Part shown: in pieces, positions 1 through 8,918 of the stretch
Position numbering within the stretch: the first letter of the stretch is position 1
Layout of the letters: the number at the start of each line of letters is the position of its first letter
Source: Serratia marcescens
Lineage (GTDB): Bacteria > Pseudomonadota > Gammaproteobacteria > Enterobacterales > Enterobacteriaceae
Assembly: GCA_015548865.1 (NCBI GenBank)
Contig: JADMXW010000004.1
Coordinates: 62,001-126,000, forward strand
Direction: 5' to 3'
Length of the DNA stretch: 64,000 bases
Made by a program: the position numbers and the translations under genes
Notes under the pieces: generated by a model
Seen by the model: the letters and a program-made list of their open reading frames with translations, nothing else
Told to the model about the DNA's origin: nothing
Databases searched by the model: none

Positions 1-771
1 GCGGTGCCACCTTACACCGATTTACTCTCCTGGGCGGATGATAAACTCGATATCACCCTCAATCTGGGCAACTATCTTCATCTGCTTGATGACCCGCTCT
101 ATTTTGAAGCCTATTTGCAGTCGCTGAAAGTCGCTGCGGTGTCGACAGTGCTCTGCTTGATCATTGGCTATCCACTGGCGTGGGCGGTGGCGCACAGCCA
201 GCCCTCCACACGCAACATTTTGCTACTGTTGGTTATCCTGCCTTCTTGGACCTCATTTCTTATCCGAGTGTATGCCTGGATGGGGATACTGAAGAACAAC
301 GGGATATTGAATAACTTTCTGTTGTGGCTAGGCGTGATTGATGAGCCGCTGATCATTCTGCATACCAATCTGGCGGTGTATATCGGTATTGTCTATTCCT
401 ATCTGCCGTTTATGGTGTTGCCAATTTATACCGCGCTGACCCGCTTGGATTATTCCCTGGTAGAAGCCTCTCTGGATCTGGGCGCGCGCCCGTTAAAAAC
501 GTTTTTCCATGTCATTGTACCGCTGACTAAGGGTGGAATTATCGCAGGCTCGATGCTGGTGTTTATCCCGGCCGTTGGGGAATACGTAATCCCTGAACTG
601 CTTGGTGGGCCGGACAGTATCATGATTGGCCGTATCCTATGGCAAGAGTTCTTTAACAACCGTGACTGGCCGGTGGCCTCTGCGGTGGCGACCATTATGC
701 TGTTGCTGCTGATCGTACCCATCATGTGGTTCCACAAGCATCAGAACAAAAGTACGGGAGATCAGGCATGA
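1..771 (+). CDS. potH: Putrescine ABC transporter permease PotH (5' end outside window)
   Basis: Inner-membrane permease of the PotFGHI putrescine importer; it pairs with PotI to form the channel energised by the ATPase PotG. The reading frame is open from the first base, so the true start lies upstream; about 256 residues are visible against roughly 317 in E. coli. Several hydrophobic spans are clear. The EAA loop typical of binding-protein-dependent permeases reads EASLDLGARPLKTFFHVIVP, followed by PLTKGGI. The TGA stop overlaps the potI start (ATGA at 768-771), indicating translational coupling. The in-frame GTG at position 4 is unlikely to be the start, because conserved PotH sequence continues up to the edge. 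Confidence 0.95.
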   Translation, partial: AVPPYTDLLSWADDKLDITLNLGNYLHLLDDPLYFEAYLQSLKVAAVSTVLCLIIGYPLAWAVAHSQPSTRNILLLLVILPSWTSFLIRVYAWMGILKNNGILNNFLLWLGVIDEPLIILHTNLAVYIGIVYSYLPFMVLPIYTALTRLDYSLVEASLDLGARPLKTFFHVIVPLTKGGIIAGSMLVFIPAVGEYVIPELLGGPDSIMIGRILWQEFFNNRDWPVASAVATIMLLLLIVPIMWFHKHQNKSTGDQA

Positions 772-1613
772 ATAATTTACCTGTGGTTCGTTCCCCGTGG
801 CGTACCCTGATTTTAGTCATTGGCTTTACCTTTCTTTATGCGCCGATGCTGATGCTGGTGATCTACTCTTTTAACAGTTCCAAGCTGGTGACGGTGTGGG
901 CGGGTTGGTCTACGCAATGGTACAGTGCGCTGTTCCATGATAGCGCGATGATGAGCGCGGTGGCACTTAGCCTGACGATCGCGGCTGCTTCTGCCACCAT
1001 GGCGGTTGTGCTCGGCACGCTGGCTGCTGTGGTGATGGTGCGTTTTGGTAGCTTTCGTGGCTCTAACGGCTTTGCATTTATGCTGACCGCGCCGTTGGTG
1101 ATGCCAGATGTGATTACCGGTTTGTCGTTGCTGTTGCTGTTTGTTGCGTTAGGTCATGCTATCGGCTGGCCCTCGGAGCGCGGCATGCTGACCATTTGGC
1201 TGGCACATGTCACTTTCTGTACCGCATATGTCACGGTGGTCATCAGTGCACGGTTGCGCGAACTGGATCGCTCTATTGAAGAAGCCGCGATGGACCTGGG
1301 GGCGGCACCACTCAAAGTGTTTTTCATCATCACCGTTCCTATGATTGCCCCGGCGCTGGTTTCTGGCTGGTTGCTGGCTTTTACGCTGTCTCTGGACGAT
1401 CTGGTGATTGCCAGCTTTGTTTCCGGACCGGGAGCGACCACATTGCCAATGCTGGTGTTCTCGAGTGTCCGAATGGGCGTTAATCCGCAAATTAACGCAC
1501 TAGCATCGCTGATACTATTAGTCGTAGGTGTCATCGGTTTGATTGCCTGGTGGTTCATGGCGCGTGCGGAGAAGCAGCGCATTCGCGACATGCAGCGAGC
1601 TAGGCACGGCTGA
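768..1613 (+). CDS. potI: Putrescine ABC transporter permease PotI
   Basis: Second membrane subunit of the PotFGHI putrescine importer. From ATG 768 it is 281 residues, the same as E. coli PotI. This start overlaps the potH stop; an upstream in-frame alternative at 726 would lie inside potH and adds non-homologous residues. It has six predicted membrane spans and a cytoplasmic EAA loop (EEAAMDLGAAPLKVFFIITV) that docks with PotG. It is the last gene of the pot operon and is followed by a hairpin at 1641-1666. In E. coli the system is induced for putrescine use as a carbon and nitrogen source. Confidence 0.96.
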   Translation: MNNLPVVRSPWRTLILVIGFTFLYAPMLMLVIYSFNSSKLVTVWAGWSTQWYSALFHDSAMMSAVALSLTIAAASATMAVVLGTLAAVVMVRFGSFRGSNGFAFMLTAPLVMPDVITGLSLLLLFVALGHAIGWPSERGMLTIWLAHVTFCTAYVTVVISARLRELDRSIEEAAMDLGAAPLKVFFIITVPMIAPALVSGWLLAFTLSLDDLVIASFVSGPGATTLPMLVFSSVRMGVNPQINALASLILLVVGVIGLIAWWFMARAEKQRIRDMQRARHG

Positions 1614-1640
1614 GCGCAGGGGTAAAGACATTAACTGGAC

Positions 1641-1672
1641 AGCGCCACCCATTGTCAGGTGGCGCTCTTGTC
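1641..1672 (+). terminator. Hairpin after potI
   Basis: A perfect 9-bp stem (AGCGCCACC 1641-1649 with GGTGGCGCT 1658-1666) and an 8-nt loop, followed by a modestly T-rich CTTGTC. It lies 27 bp after potI and just before ybjO, so it probably ends or attenuates the pot operon. Confidence 0.6.
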
Positions 1673-1696
1673 TCTAAAAAAGGAAATCGATTAACG

Positions 1697-2173
1697 ATGC
1701 TGCAAAGCAAGAAAACGCTCGTTGCACAAGGCAATTTTGCCCCTGTCGCGGTGACAGTTGCGGGCATAGGTATTATTGCCACCTGTGTGTTGAGCCTTTT
1801 TATGCTGCTGTGGGATCTGGGATTGAGCAGTTTCGGTGGCTGGGTTGGCAGTAGCGCGGAGTCTTGGGATTCAACGCTGGTATTGCTGGCAGCGCTGGTG
1901 ATCCTCTGTGTTGAAGTTCGCTGTGGCGTCGCGGTGATGGCCGGGAACAACTGGGGACGTTGGGGCTATCTTATCTGTCAGGGGCTGGTCTCAGGCTACA
2001 TGCTGTTAGCGTCTTTTAGCGATTTCTTGCCTGATATCTTCCGCTTCAGCGGTGAGACAAGCTGGGACGTTCTGCACCAATTTGCAACACAGCGCCTACC
2101 CGACGTATTGGTAATTTTTTTGCTTTTTGTACCCCATCGTAGTCGTCGTTTTTTTCAACGCCATACAGCGTAG
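1697..2173 (+). CDS. ybjO: YbjO-family inner-membrane protein (DUF2593)
   Basis: Small integral membrane protein of unknown biochemical role. The ending LPDVLVIFLLFVPHRSRRFF closely follows E. coli YbjO, and position between potI and rlmC is conserved. Residues about 15-40, 52-72 and 85-105 are hydrophobic, and a fourth segment precedes the basic C-terminus. I chose ATG 1697 (158 aa; E. coli about 162) because an AAAAAGGAAA ribosome-binding site lies about 11 nt upstream; an in-frame upstream start at 1652 would overlap the terminator hairpin. No function should be assigned beyond membrane protein. Confidence 0.85.
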   Translation: MLQSKKTLVAQGNFAPVAVTVAGIGIIATCVLSLFMLLWDLGLSSFGGWVGSSAESWDSTLVLLAALVILCVEVRCGVAVMAGNNWGRWGYLICQGLVSGYMLLASFSDFLPDIFRFSGETSWDVLHQFATQRLPDVLVIFLLFVPHRSRRFFQRHTA

Positions 2174-2256
2174 GGTTGGGGCATCTCGCAGGGCATAAGA
2201 CATTGTGCCGGAGAGTGTTATAATACCACCCCAATATTATTGATTCATTTTCTCCT

Positions 2257-3384
2257 ATGCAGTGTGCACGATATACCGAAGGAAGTTGCCGTTCCTGTCA
2301 GTGGCTGGAAAAGCCTTATACTCAGCAGCTTTCAGACAAGCAGCAACATTTGGCCGCGCTACTGGATAAACAGGTGGTTGGTACGTGGCAACCACCTGTT
2401 TCCTCTGCGCAGCAGGGCTTTCGTAACAAGGCAAAAATGGTTGTAAGTGGCAGCGTTGAGCGCCCTGTGTTCGGTATCTTGCATCAGGATGGCACAGCAG
2501 TTGATTTGTGTGACTGCCCACTTTATCCACCATCGTTTGCGCCGGTGCTCTCTGTACTCAAAACATTTATTGCGCGTGCTGGGCTGACACCCTATCAGGT
2601 GGCGCGGCGGCGCGGTGAATTAAAATATTTGCTGCTGACAGAAAGTCGCCTGCACGGTGAGTTTATGCTGCGCTTCGTGATGCGCTCGAAAACCAAGCTT
2701 GAACAGCTTCAGCAGGCACTTCCCTGGTTACAACAGCAACTGCCGCAGTTGGCGGTGATCTCTGCCAATATACAACCTGTACATCAAGCTATTTTGGAAG
2801 GCGAGGAGGAGATCCTGCTGACGGACAACCAGATGTTGGAAGAGGCCTTCAATCAGGTGCCACTTTTCTTGCGGCCACGAGGTTTCTTTCAAACTAACCC
2901 GCAAGTAGCAGCAACGCTCTATGCAACTGCTCGCGCTTGGGTTGCCGCGTTGCCGGTGAGCAGCATGTGGGATCTGTTTTGTGGTGTCGGTGGCTTTGGT
3001 TTGCACTGCGCAACGCCTGATATGCATCTGACGGGCATTGAAATTAGCGCTGAGGCGATTGCTTGTGCGCAGCGTTCCGCCATGCAGCTCGGGCTGACGC
3101 AGGTAGCATTTCAAGCATTGGATTCCACGCAATTTGCCACGGGTAATGTCAGCGCGCCGGATCTGGTGTTAGTGAATCCACCGCGGCGGGGCATAGGACG
3201 CGCACTTTGTGAGTATCTGAGTCAGATGTCTCCCGCCTATATTCTCTACTCAAGCTGTAATGCGCAGACGATGGTGAGTGATATCAGCTTGTTACCGGGA
3301 TACCAAATTGTCCAGGTGCAACTGTTCGATATGTTCCCCCACACGGCGCACTATGAAGTGCTTACGTTGTTGCGGCGTGAGTAA
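2257..3384 (+). CDS. rlmC: 23S rRNA (uracil-747-C5) methyltransferase RlmC
   Basis: SAM-dependent RNA m5U methyltransferase acting on U747 of 23S rRNA (formerly RumB). At 375 residues it equals the E. coli length. Cysteines 3, 11 and 14, with a further cysteine in the DLCDCP segment, are placed as ligands of the family's 4Fe-4S cluster. The SAM-binding segment [13 protein letters not shown] is present, followed by the VNPPRRG motif and the catalytic Cys334 in YSSCNAQT. The C-terminal HTAHYEVL segment is family-typical. It stands alone, convergent with artJ. Confidence 0.97.
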   Translation: MQCARYTEGSCRSCQWLEKPYTQQLSDKQQHLAALLDKQVVGTWQPPVSSAQQGFRNKAKMVVSGSVERPVFGILHQDGTAVDLCDCPLYPPSFAPVLSVLKTFIARAGLTPYQVARRRGELKYLLLTESRLHGEFMLRFVMRSKTKLEQLQQALPWLQQQLPQLAVISANIQPVHQAILEGEEEILLTDNQMLEEAFNQVPLFLRPRGFFQTNPQVAATLYATARAWVAALPVSSMWDLFCGVGGFGLHCATPDMHLTGIEISAEAIACAQRSAMQLGLTQVAFQALDSTQFATGNVSAPDLVLVNPPRRGIGRALCEYLSQMSPAYILYSSCNAQTMVSDISLLPGYQIVQVQLFDMFPHTAHYEVLTLLRRE

Positions 3385-3473
3385 GGCTCTGGGATAAGCG
3401 ACAAAAAAGCGGCTGAAGGCGCTTGAGATGGCTGACAAAGGGGCCACGTCCACGGTCATTCCCGTTCCTATCC

Positions 3474-3557
3474 CGTCATTCCCACGAAAGCGGGAATCTC
3501 CTACAGGTGAAACGCGTTTCTTTTGCCAGAGATCCTCGGCTTTCGCCGAGGATGACG
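3474..3557. repeat. REPIN-like paired palindromic repeat
   Basis: Two related hairpins in inverted orientation. The left arm begins CGTCATTCCCACGAAAGCGG and the right arm, read on the minus strand, begins CGTCATCCTCGGCGAAAGCC. Each arm is itself a hairpin around CGAAAG, and paired stem bases co-vary between the arms. The outer ends CGTCAT/ATGACG mirror each other, so the 84-bp unit could fold as one long hairpin. A further partial GTCATTCCCG copy lies at about 3456-3465. It sits in the convergent rlmC/artJ gap, a typical REP location. Confidence 0.65.
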
Positions 3558-3582
3558 AGGTAAAGTGACGTTGTCAGCAGCC

Positions 3583-4314
3583 TTATTGCGGGAACCATTT
3601 GTCGTTAATGGCTTTGTAGGTGCCATCAGCTTTGATAGCGTCCAGCGCGCCGTTCAGTTTTGCCAGCAGTGCTTTATCATCAGGACGAACCGCAATACCG
3701 AGACCGGTGCCGAAATATTCCGGATCAGTTACGTGTTCTCCGACGGTTGCTAATTCCGGGTTATTCTTGATCCACTCATTGACCACGGCAGTATCACCGA
3801 AAACGCCATCGATGCGCCCGTTTTTCAAATCCAGTACGGCATTTTGATAGCTATCGTAGGAAACCGTCTGCACTTCTGGGTGCTTGTCATTCATGTATTT
3901 CTGATGTGTCGTGCCGTTTTCCATCCCGATACGCTTGCCCTTCATCGCGGCAAAATCACTGAATTTTCCTTTCTGTGCGATCACTACAGCGGAATTGGCG
4001 TAATAGGGCTGAGTAAATGCCACTTGTTTGCTGCGTTCTGGTGTGATGTCCATCCCTGAGATCACGGCGTCGTAACGACGGAATTTCAGTGCAGGAATCA
4101 GGCTGTCGAAAGCTTGGTTGGTGAAGGTGCAGTTGGCCTGCATCTGCTTACACAGTGCTTTAGCCAGGTCCATATCAAATCCCACGATCTCATTGTTGGC
4201 ATCGAGAGATTCGAAGGGCGGGTAGGTAGCGGATGCTGCAAAACGAATAGTGTCTGCGGCGCTAGCGCCAAATGCCATACCTGCCAATAACGTGGCGACC
4301 ACGAATTTTTTCAT
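3583..4314 (-). CDS. artJ: Periplasmic arginine-binding protein ArtJ
   Basis: Solute-binding protein of the arginine ABC transporter; in E. coli ArtJ is the high-affinity arginine receptor for ArtPQM. At 243 residues it matches the family. Start ATG 4314 gives a canonical signal peptide (MKKFVVATLLAGMAFGASA, cleavage near residue 19-20) and has GGAG about 7 nt upstream; an upstream in-frame ATG would bury the signal. SBP_bac_3 signatures include ATYPPFESLDANNEIVGFD and GMDITPERSKQV. Versus ArtI below it carries the ArtJ-type DPEYFGTGLG and a PQ C-terminus. It is transcribed alone, with tandem ARG boxes upstream. Confidence 0.95.
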   Translation of the reverse strand: MKKFVVATLLAGMAFGASAADTIRFAASATYPPFESLDANNEIVGFDMDLAKALCKQMQANCTFTNQAFDSLIPALKFRRYDAVISGMDITPERSKQVAFTQPYYANSAVVIAQKGKFSDFAAMKGKRIGMENGTTHQKYMNDKHPEVQTVSYDSYQNAVLDLKNGRIDGVFGDTAVVNEWIKNNPELATVGEHVTDPEYFGTGLGIAVRPDDKALLAKLNGALDAIKADGTYKAINDKWFPQ

Positions 4315-4386
4315 GTTGTGCTCCAGCGATTTTTTAAACTTTTCCTGCGGCATGCTTCCCGCTCAACGTTGCTTACTTTGCCACTG

Positions 4387-4425
4387 AGTGAATTTATATG
4401 CAAATAAAATGAGTAAAAATACGTT
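4387..4425. promoter_or_regulatory. Tandem ARG boxes (ArgR operator) upstream of artJ
   Basis: TGAAT-TTAT-ATGCA (4389-4402) matches the ARG core TGAAT-N4-ATTCA at 9 of 10 positions. A weaker second core, TGAGT-AAAA-ATACG (4410-4423), starts exactly 21 bp later. Two boxes 21 bp centre to centre is the classical ArgR arrangement, and E. coli artJ is arginine-repressed through ArgR. The pair lies about 75-110 bp upstream of the artJ start, in the region shared with the divergent MFS gene. Confidence 0.7.
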
Positions 4426-4635
4426 TTTGTGTCGATGAAATAGACAATTCAGCCCGCACCGCTATAACGGTGAATTAACGCTCTATGAATCAGAGCGATA
4501 TTTTGAAAAACGTTCAATCTGTGGCCAATTTCTGCCGGACGCATCAAACATGATATTTAACAGTACGGTTTTGAGACATAGTGAATTTTCCCATAGACCG
4601 CTTGCCAGCAAAAGAAAGCGTAACCGAGATTTTCA

Positions 4636-5829
4636 ATGAACTCACAATCTTATGGATATTTGATCGCACTGCTAGTTTCGCTTCTGGGAAGTTCGCTCTC
4701 TATGCTGGCGCTCCCTTGGTTTTTACTGGAGATAACGGGTGATGTGAAATATACCGCGATGATCTTGGGCATTCGATTGTTCCCCGTCTCGCTAAGCCTT
4801 TTCTTCGGAGTGAAGTTCATTGATAGGTATAGCAAAAAAAACATATGCGTCGTGTCGGATCTGTTCTCTGCCATCCTAGTGTTAGCCCTACCAGCACTCT
4901 ATTCCATTAGCATGCTTAATTTGGGTTTACTGATATTGTTGATTTGTGCCCTGACCGCTGTTGAACAGGTTAATCACGCTGGGTTGGGGGCAATGGTTCC
5001 CGATATCTTAAAAGAAGCGTCGATTTCCAACGAACGGCTCAACGGCATTATCGGCAGTTTGCACAATTTTGGCGATCTTGTAGGTCCCCCTCTGGCGGGG
5101 CTTATTATCGCCCTTGCTGGCAGTACCATAGCGCTCATTCTGGATGGCATCTCTTTTGTTGTTTCATCATGTACTTTATTTGTCTTCATTAAATGTATTC
5201 CAGCGACTCAACACCGAAACGATCAGGAGTCTGCTTTAGATGGATTGAAAGAGGGTTTTTCATTTATCTTTCGCCATCCCGAAACCCGTTATGTGGTCAT
5301 TCCCAGTATTTTAGTAAACTTTCTCATTGTTCCGTTACTCTCTCTCATCCTGCCTTATCTGGTGAAAACCAGCTTCAATAGTGCCATCGATTTAGGTTTT
5401 ATGATTTCTGCTTTTGCTTGCGGTGCACTGTTGTCTTCATTGATATATACCGCCGTTGGAGAACGACTTTCAAAATCGTGGTTATTGATTGCTTGCACGC
5501 TGACCCTATCTGTCTGTTTTCTTCTCGCTATATTTGCTGGAGGTGTCTACGTGATCATGGTCCTTCTGTTTTTTGTTGGGCTTAGCGTGGGGGTGATGGG
5601 ACCTTTGGATGATACTATCTTGCAAACCAATGCACCTGAACGCATCCGTGGGCGGGTTTTTCTCGTATACTCATCTCTACGATTTGCCACTATCCCCTTG
5701 TCCATGGTGTTTTTCGGCGTCTTGCTTGACGCTACGTCGATAGAAAACACATTTGCTTGTATGACCGCTGTTTTAGGCATCTCTCTAGTTTGGCTTTTAG
5801 CAAACCGTAAAGTTTGTGAAATGGGGTAA
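4636..5829 (+). CDS. Major facilitator superfamily exporter, substrate unknown
   Basis: A 397-residue MFS protein with about 12 hydrophobic helices. The loop between helices 2 and 3 (VKFIDRYSKKN) is a degenerate MFS motif A, and a long central loop follows helix 6 (IPATQHRNDQESALDGLKEGF). The region RIRGRVFLVYSSLRFATIPL resembles the MFS_3/EntS-like group that includes siderophore and drug exporters; that is family level only. It lies between artJ and artPIQM, which are not separated by such a gene in E. coli, and is divergent from artJ, sharing a 321-bp control region. It reads AT-richer than its neighbours and ends at a strong terminator. Substrate cannot be named. Confidence 0.75.
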   Translation: MNSQSYGYLIALLVSLLGSSLSMLALPWFLLEITGDVKYTAMILGIRLFPVSLSLFFGVKFIDRYSKKNICVVSDLFSAILVLALPALYSISMLNLGLLILLICALTAVEQVNHAGLGAMVPDILKEASISNERLNGIIGSLHNFGDLVGPPLAGLIIALAGSTIALILDGISFVVSSCTLFVFIKCIPATQHRNDQESALDGLKEGFSFIFRHPETRYVVIPSILVNFLIVPLLSLILPYLVKTSFNSAIDLGFMISAFACGALLSSLIYTAVGERLSKSWLLIACTLTLSVCFLLAIFAGGVYVIMVLLFFVGLSVGVMGPLDDTILQTNAPERIRGRVFLVYSSLRFATIPLSMVFFGVLLDATSIENTFACMTAVLGISLVWLLANRKVCEMG

Positions 5830-5927
5830 CTAAATAATAGTGAGGGAAATAGTCGCAGGTCAGCAAATGGTCGAAGGTTATTCTCAGCGTAGGATTGATA
5901 ATACTGTAAACTGGGAAAATTCCATTT

Positions 5928-5963
5928 AAAAAGGGTTCATGTTTTCTACATGAACCCTTTTTT
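5928..5963. terminator. Strong bidirectional terminator (MFS gene / artM)
   Basis: A 14-bp perfect stem (AAAAAGGGTTCATG 5928-5941 with CATGAACCCTTTTT from 5949) and a 7-nt loop, with T runs on both strands. It sits in the convergent gap between the MFS gene and artM and should stop transcription from both sides. Confidence 0.9.
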
Positions 5964-6043
5964 GCACCAGGTATTAGATCTATAAACTGATTCTTAGACG
6001 ATCAGCATTAGGCCGGAGCCTGCCTTTTACCGTACATGATGAG

Positions 6044-6712
6044 TCAGTTACGGTGTTCAAACGCCAGTGCGCGTCGTTCAATAATGCGCATTAATAATGT
6101 TAGCAACCCATTGACGCAGAGGTAAATAATCCCTGCGGCACCAAAAACGGCGACGTCATAGGTGCGGCCATACATAAGCTGGCTGTAGCCCATCACCTCC
6201 ATCAGCGTGATGGTATAGGCCAACGAGGTACTTTTGAATACCAACACCACTTCGTTTGAATAGGACGACAGGGCGCGTTTGAAGGCATAGGGCAGCAAAA
6301 TGCGTAATGTTTGTGCAGGAGACATACCCAGCGCAGCACAAGATTGCCATTGCCCAGAAGGGATAGCACGAACCGCACCGTAAAACAGTTGCGTGGTATA
6401 CGCCGCGCTGTTTAATGCCAGAGCAATCATGGCGCACAGCCAAGGTTGAGATAACAAGTGCCACAACCACGGGATCTGCTGGATTGCCGGAAACTGGCCA
6501 GGACCATAATAGATCAGGAAGATTTGCACCAGCAGCGGTGTACCGGTAAACAGTGTGATGTACGCGCGGGACAGCAGGGACAATACCGGTGTTTTTAACG
6601 CAAGAATAGCCGTCAACACCAACGAGATCACCAGTGCGGCAATCAGTGCCGCCAGCGTAAGCGTTAGGCTGGTGTGCAGGCCCTTGAGCAATTCAGGCAA
6701 ATAGGCAAGCAT
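6044..6712 (-). CDS. artM: Arginine ABC transporter permease ArtM
   Basis: Inner-membrane permease that pairs with ArtQ; 222 residues, identical to the E. coli length. The HisMQ-type permease fold is shown by hydrophobic spans and the segment FTGTPLLVQIFLIYYGPGQF, the cytoplasmic loop IPSGQWQSCAALGMSPAQTL, and KSTSLAYTITLMEVMGYSQL. Its ATG shares one base with the artQ stop (6712-6714), implying translational coupling. Last cistron of artPIQM. The C-terminal ERRALAFEHRN closely follows E. coli ArtM. Confidence 0.96.
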   Translation of the reverse strand: MLAYLPELLKGLHTSLTLTLAALIAALVISLVLTAILALKTPVLSLLSRAYITLFTGTPLLVQIFLIYYGPGQFPAIQQIPWLWHLLSQPWLCAMIALALNSAAYTTQLFYGAVRAIPSGQWQSCAALGMSPAQTLRILLPYAFKRALSSYSNEVVLVFKSTSLAYTITLMEVMGYSQLMYGRTYDVAVFGAAGIIYLCVNGLLTLLMRIIERRALAFEHRN

Positions 6713-7428
6713 CAGGACGGCCTCCGCTCAAAGCGCGTAGTACGCAGTTCGATACACTTAAGGACGTATTGACTGAATAACGTAATCACCAGATAAATCA
6801 CTGCAGCAATCACATACCAGGTGAATGGCTCTTGGGTACGCGTTGCAATGCTTTTGGTTTGCAGCATCAGGTCGTTAACGCTTATCAACGACACCAACGC
6901 CGTATCTTTCAGCAATACCAACCATTGGTTGCCTAAACCGGGCAGGGCATGACGCCACATTTGTGGCATGATCAAGCGAAAGAAAATAGCCGCTTTACTC
7001 AAGCCTAGCGCCTGCCCCGATTCGCGTTGCCCTTGGGGAACGGCTTTGAGAGCACCGCGCAGCGTTTGTGATGCATAAGCAGCATAAAGCAGTGCCAAGG
7101 CGATCACACCGCAGAGAAACGGACTGACTTCAAACGTCTCAATGTTTAATTTGATGGGAAGTTCAGCTACCCCAACATTGAGCGTAAAGCCATCCGCCAG
7201 TATCAGCAGCAACTGCGATGAGCCAAAATAAATAAACAGCACCACCAGAATTTCCGGTAGGCCACGCAACAGCGTCACCAACGCTGTACCGCCCCATGCA
7301 ACCGGCTTCCAGCGCGCCATTTCCCATACGGCAAATAGCATAGCCAGGATCAGACCGAGTACCAGCGCACAAACGGCAAGGCCGACGGTCATTCCGGCGG
7401 CACTTGCAAGAGGATGAAATTCAATCAT
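6712..7428 (-). CDS. artQ: Arginine ABC transporter permease ArtQ
   Basis: Permease partner of ArtM in arginine import; 238 residues, as in E. coli. HisMQ signatures: [20 protein letters not shown] near residue 55 and the EAA-like loop [20 protein letters not shown], followed by [16 protein letters not shown]. It contains about five membrane spans. It begins 9 bp after the artI stop and its stop overlaps the artM start, so artI-artQ-artM are read from one message. Confidence 0.96.
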   Translation of the reverse strand: MIEFHPLASAAGMTVGLAVCALVLGLILAMLFAVWEMARWKPVAWGGTALVTLLRGLPEILVVLFIYFGSSQLLLILADGFTLNVGVAELPIKLNIETFEVSPFLCGVIALALLYAAYASQTLRGALKAVPQGQRESGQALGLSKAAIFFRLIMPQMWRHALPGLGNQWLVLLKDTALVSLISVNDLMLQTKSIATRTQEPFTWYVIAAVIYLVITLFSQYVLKCIELRTTRFERRPS

Positions 7429-7437
7429 TTAGCGAGA

Positions 7438-8169
7438 TTACTGCTGAAACCATTTGTTGTAGATGGACTGGTAAGTACCATCCTGTTTGACTTTGTCCAG
7501 TGCGTCATTGAAGCGTTTGACCAGTGCATCGTTGCCCTGACGCACTGCAATGCCCAAACCGATACCAAAGTAGTTCTTATCCGTCACGCTGCTGCCTACG
7601 GTGGCGAGCTGATCGTTCTGTTTCAGCCACTCATTCACCACGGCGGTGTCACCAAATACTGCATCCAGACGGCCACTTTTCAGATCCAGAATGGCATTCT
7701 GATAACTGTCATAAGGCACAGTCGTCACATCTTTGTGCTGGTCCAGCAGGTATTTTTGGTGGGTGGTACCGTTTTGCACGCCAACGCGTTTACCTTTCAG
7801 GGCATCAATATCGGCCACTTTGCCTTTCTGCGCGATAAACAGCGCAGAGTTATCGTAGTAAGGTTTGCTGAATGTCACTTGCTGCTGCCGTTCCGGCGTA
7901 ATATCCATCCCAGCCATGACAGCTTCATAACGGCGGAATTTCAACCCAGGGATCAAACTGTCAAAAGCCTGGTTGCTAAACGTACAGGTGGCGTTCATCT
8001 CTTTACACAATGCATTGGCCAGGTCGACATCAAATCCTTGGATTTTATTGTCGTCACCCACAAACTCAAACGGAGGGTAAGAAGCCTCGGTCGCAAAACG
8101 GATGGTTTCCGCTGCGCTGGCGGCCACGCTGGCGCTGGCGAGGAGTGCTGCAACGATTAATTTTTTCAT
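7438..8169 (-). CDS. artI: Periplasmic amino-acid-binding protein ArtI
   Basis: Second solute-binding protein of the Art system, 243 residues. ATG 8169 gives a clean signal peptide (MKKLIVAALLASASVAASA) with GGAA upstream; longer starts at 8193 or 8178 would put charged residues in front of the signal. It is an obvious paralogue of ArtJ in this window, sharing SYPPFEF, GMDITPERQQQV and FGDTAVVNEWL. It is assigned ArtI because it lies inside artPIQM and ends YNKWFQQ. The ligand of ArtI is less certain than that of ArtJ in E. coli. Confidence 0.94.
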   Translation of the reverse strand: MKKLIVAALLASASVAASAAETIRFATEASYPPFEFVGDDNKIQGFDVDLANALCKEMNATCTFSNQAFDSLIPGLKFRRYEAVMAGMDITPERQQQVTFSKPYYDNSALFIAQKGKVADIDALKGKRVGVQNGTTHQKYLLDQHKDVTTVPYDSYQNAILDLKSGRLDAVFGDTAVVNEWLKQNDQLATVGSSVTDKNYFGIGLGIAVRQGNDALVKRFNDALDKVKQDGTYQSIYNKWFQQ

Positions 8170-8189
8170 TGTCATTTCCATCTTGTTCA

Positions 8190-8918
8190 TCAATGAGAAA
8201 GATAACTGGCGAACGCAGAGGTTTGCGGTGCGGCAAAGTGGCCCGCGTCACCCTGTTCGACAATACGGCCATTTTCCATGTAGACCACACGGCTGGCGGT
8301 TTTACGTGCAAAATCCACTTCGTGAGTGACGATTACCTGAGTGATGCCCGTCTGCGCCAGTTCCTGAATAATACCGACCACTTGGGCTGTGATTTCAGGA
8401 TCGAGTGCTGCCGTCGGTTCATCAAACAGCAGCACCTGAGGCTCCATCATCAGTGCGCGGGCAATCGCTACGCGTTGCTGCTGCCCTCCGGACAAATGCA
8501 ACGGGAAACGATCGGCAAAATCGCGCAGGCGTAAACGTGTTAACAGTTTGTCTGCACGCGCTAGTGCCTCGTCTTTGCTTAATCCCAATACCCGACAAGG
8601 TGCTTCGGTTAGGTTTTGCGTGACGGTCAGGTGTGGCCACAGGTTGTATTGTTGAAACACCATGCCGACATTGCGGCGCAGTTCGCGGATGGCACTGTCA
8701 CTCGGCGGCTGTGCAAACGTAAACTGGTTGCCTGCAATAGCAAGCGTGCCAGAGCGGGGCATCTCCAGCAGGTTCAAGACGCGCAGCAGCGAGCTTTTCC
8801 CTGCACCGCTGGGGCCCAATAACACCAGCGTTTCGCCTGCCGGACAATCGAGAGTGACATCGAATAGCGCCTGATGCGCGCCATAGAAACAGTTAATGCT
8901 GTTTAGTTGAATACTCAT
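8190..8918 (-). CDS. artP: Arginine ABC transporter ATPase ArtP
   Basis: Cytoplasmic ATPase that powers ArtQM; 242 residues from ATG 8918, the E. coli length. Walker A GPSGAGKS is at residues 35-42, the ABC signature reads LSGGQQQR, Walker B is [13 protein letters not shown], and the switch His is in [10 protein letters not shown]. First gene of artPIQM, 20 bp before artI. The start is ambiguous: an in-frame ATG at 8939 also begins M-S-I-Q and is separated by FLR from the second MSIQ, as if the start region were duplicated. Neither has a strong ribosome-binding site; 8918 matches the family. Confidence 0.95.
   Translation of the reverse strand: MSIQLNSINCFYGAHQALFDVTLDCPAGETLVLLGPSGAGKSSLLRVLNLLEMPRSGTLAIAGNQFTFAQPPSDSAIRELRRNVGMVFQQYNLWPHLTVTQNLTEAPCRVLGLSKDEALARADKLLTRLRLRDFADRFPLHLSGGQQQRVAIARALMMEPQVLLFDEPTAALDPEITAQVVGIIQELAQTGITQVIVTHEVDFARKTASRVVYMENGRIVEQGDAGHFAAPQTSAFASYLSH

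Noticed and set aside
7414-8160. 248-codon open frame on the plus strand
   Set aside because: It is antisense to artI, with no start signal or homology.
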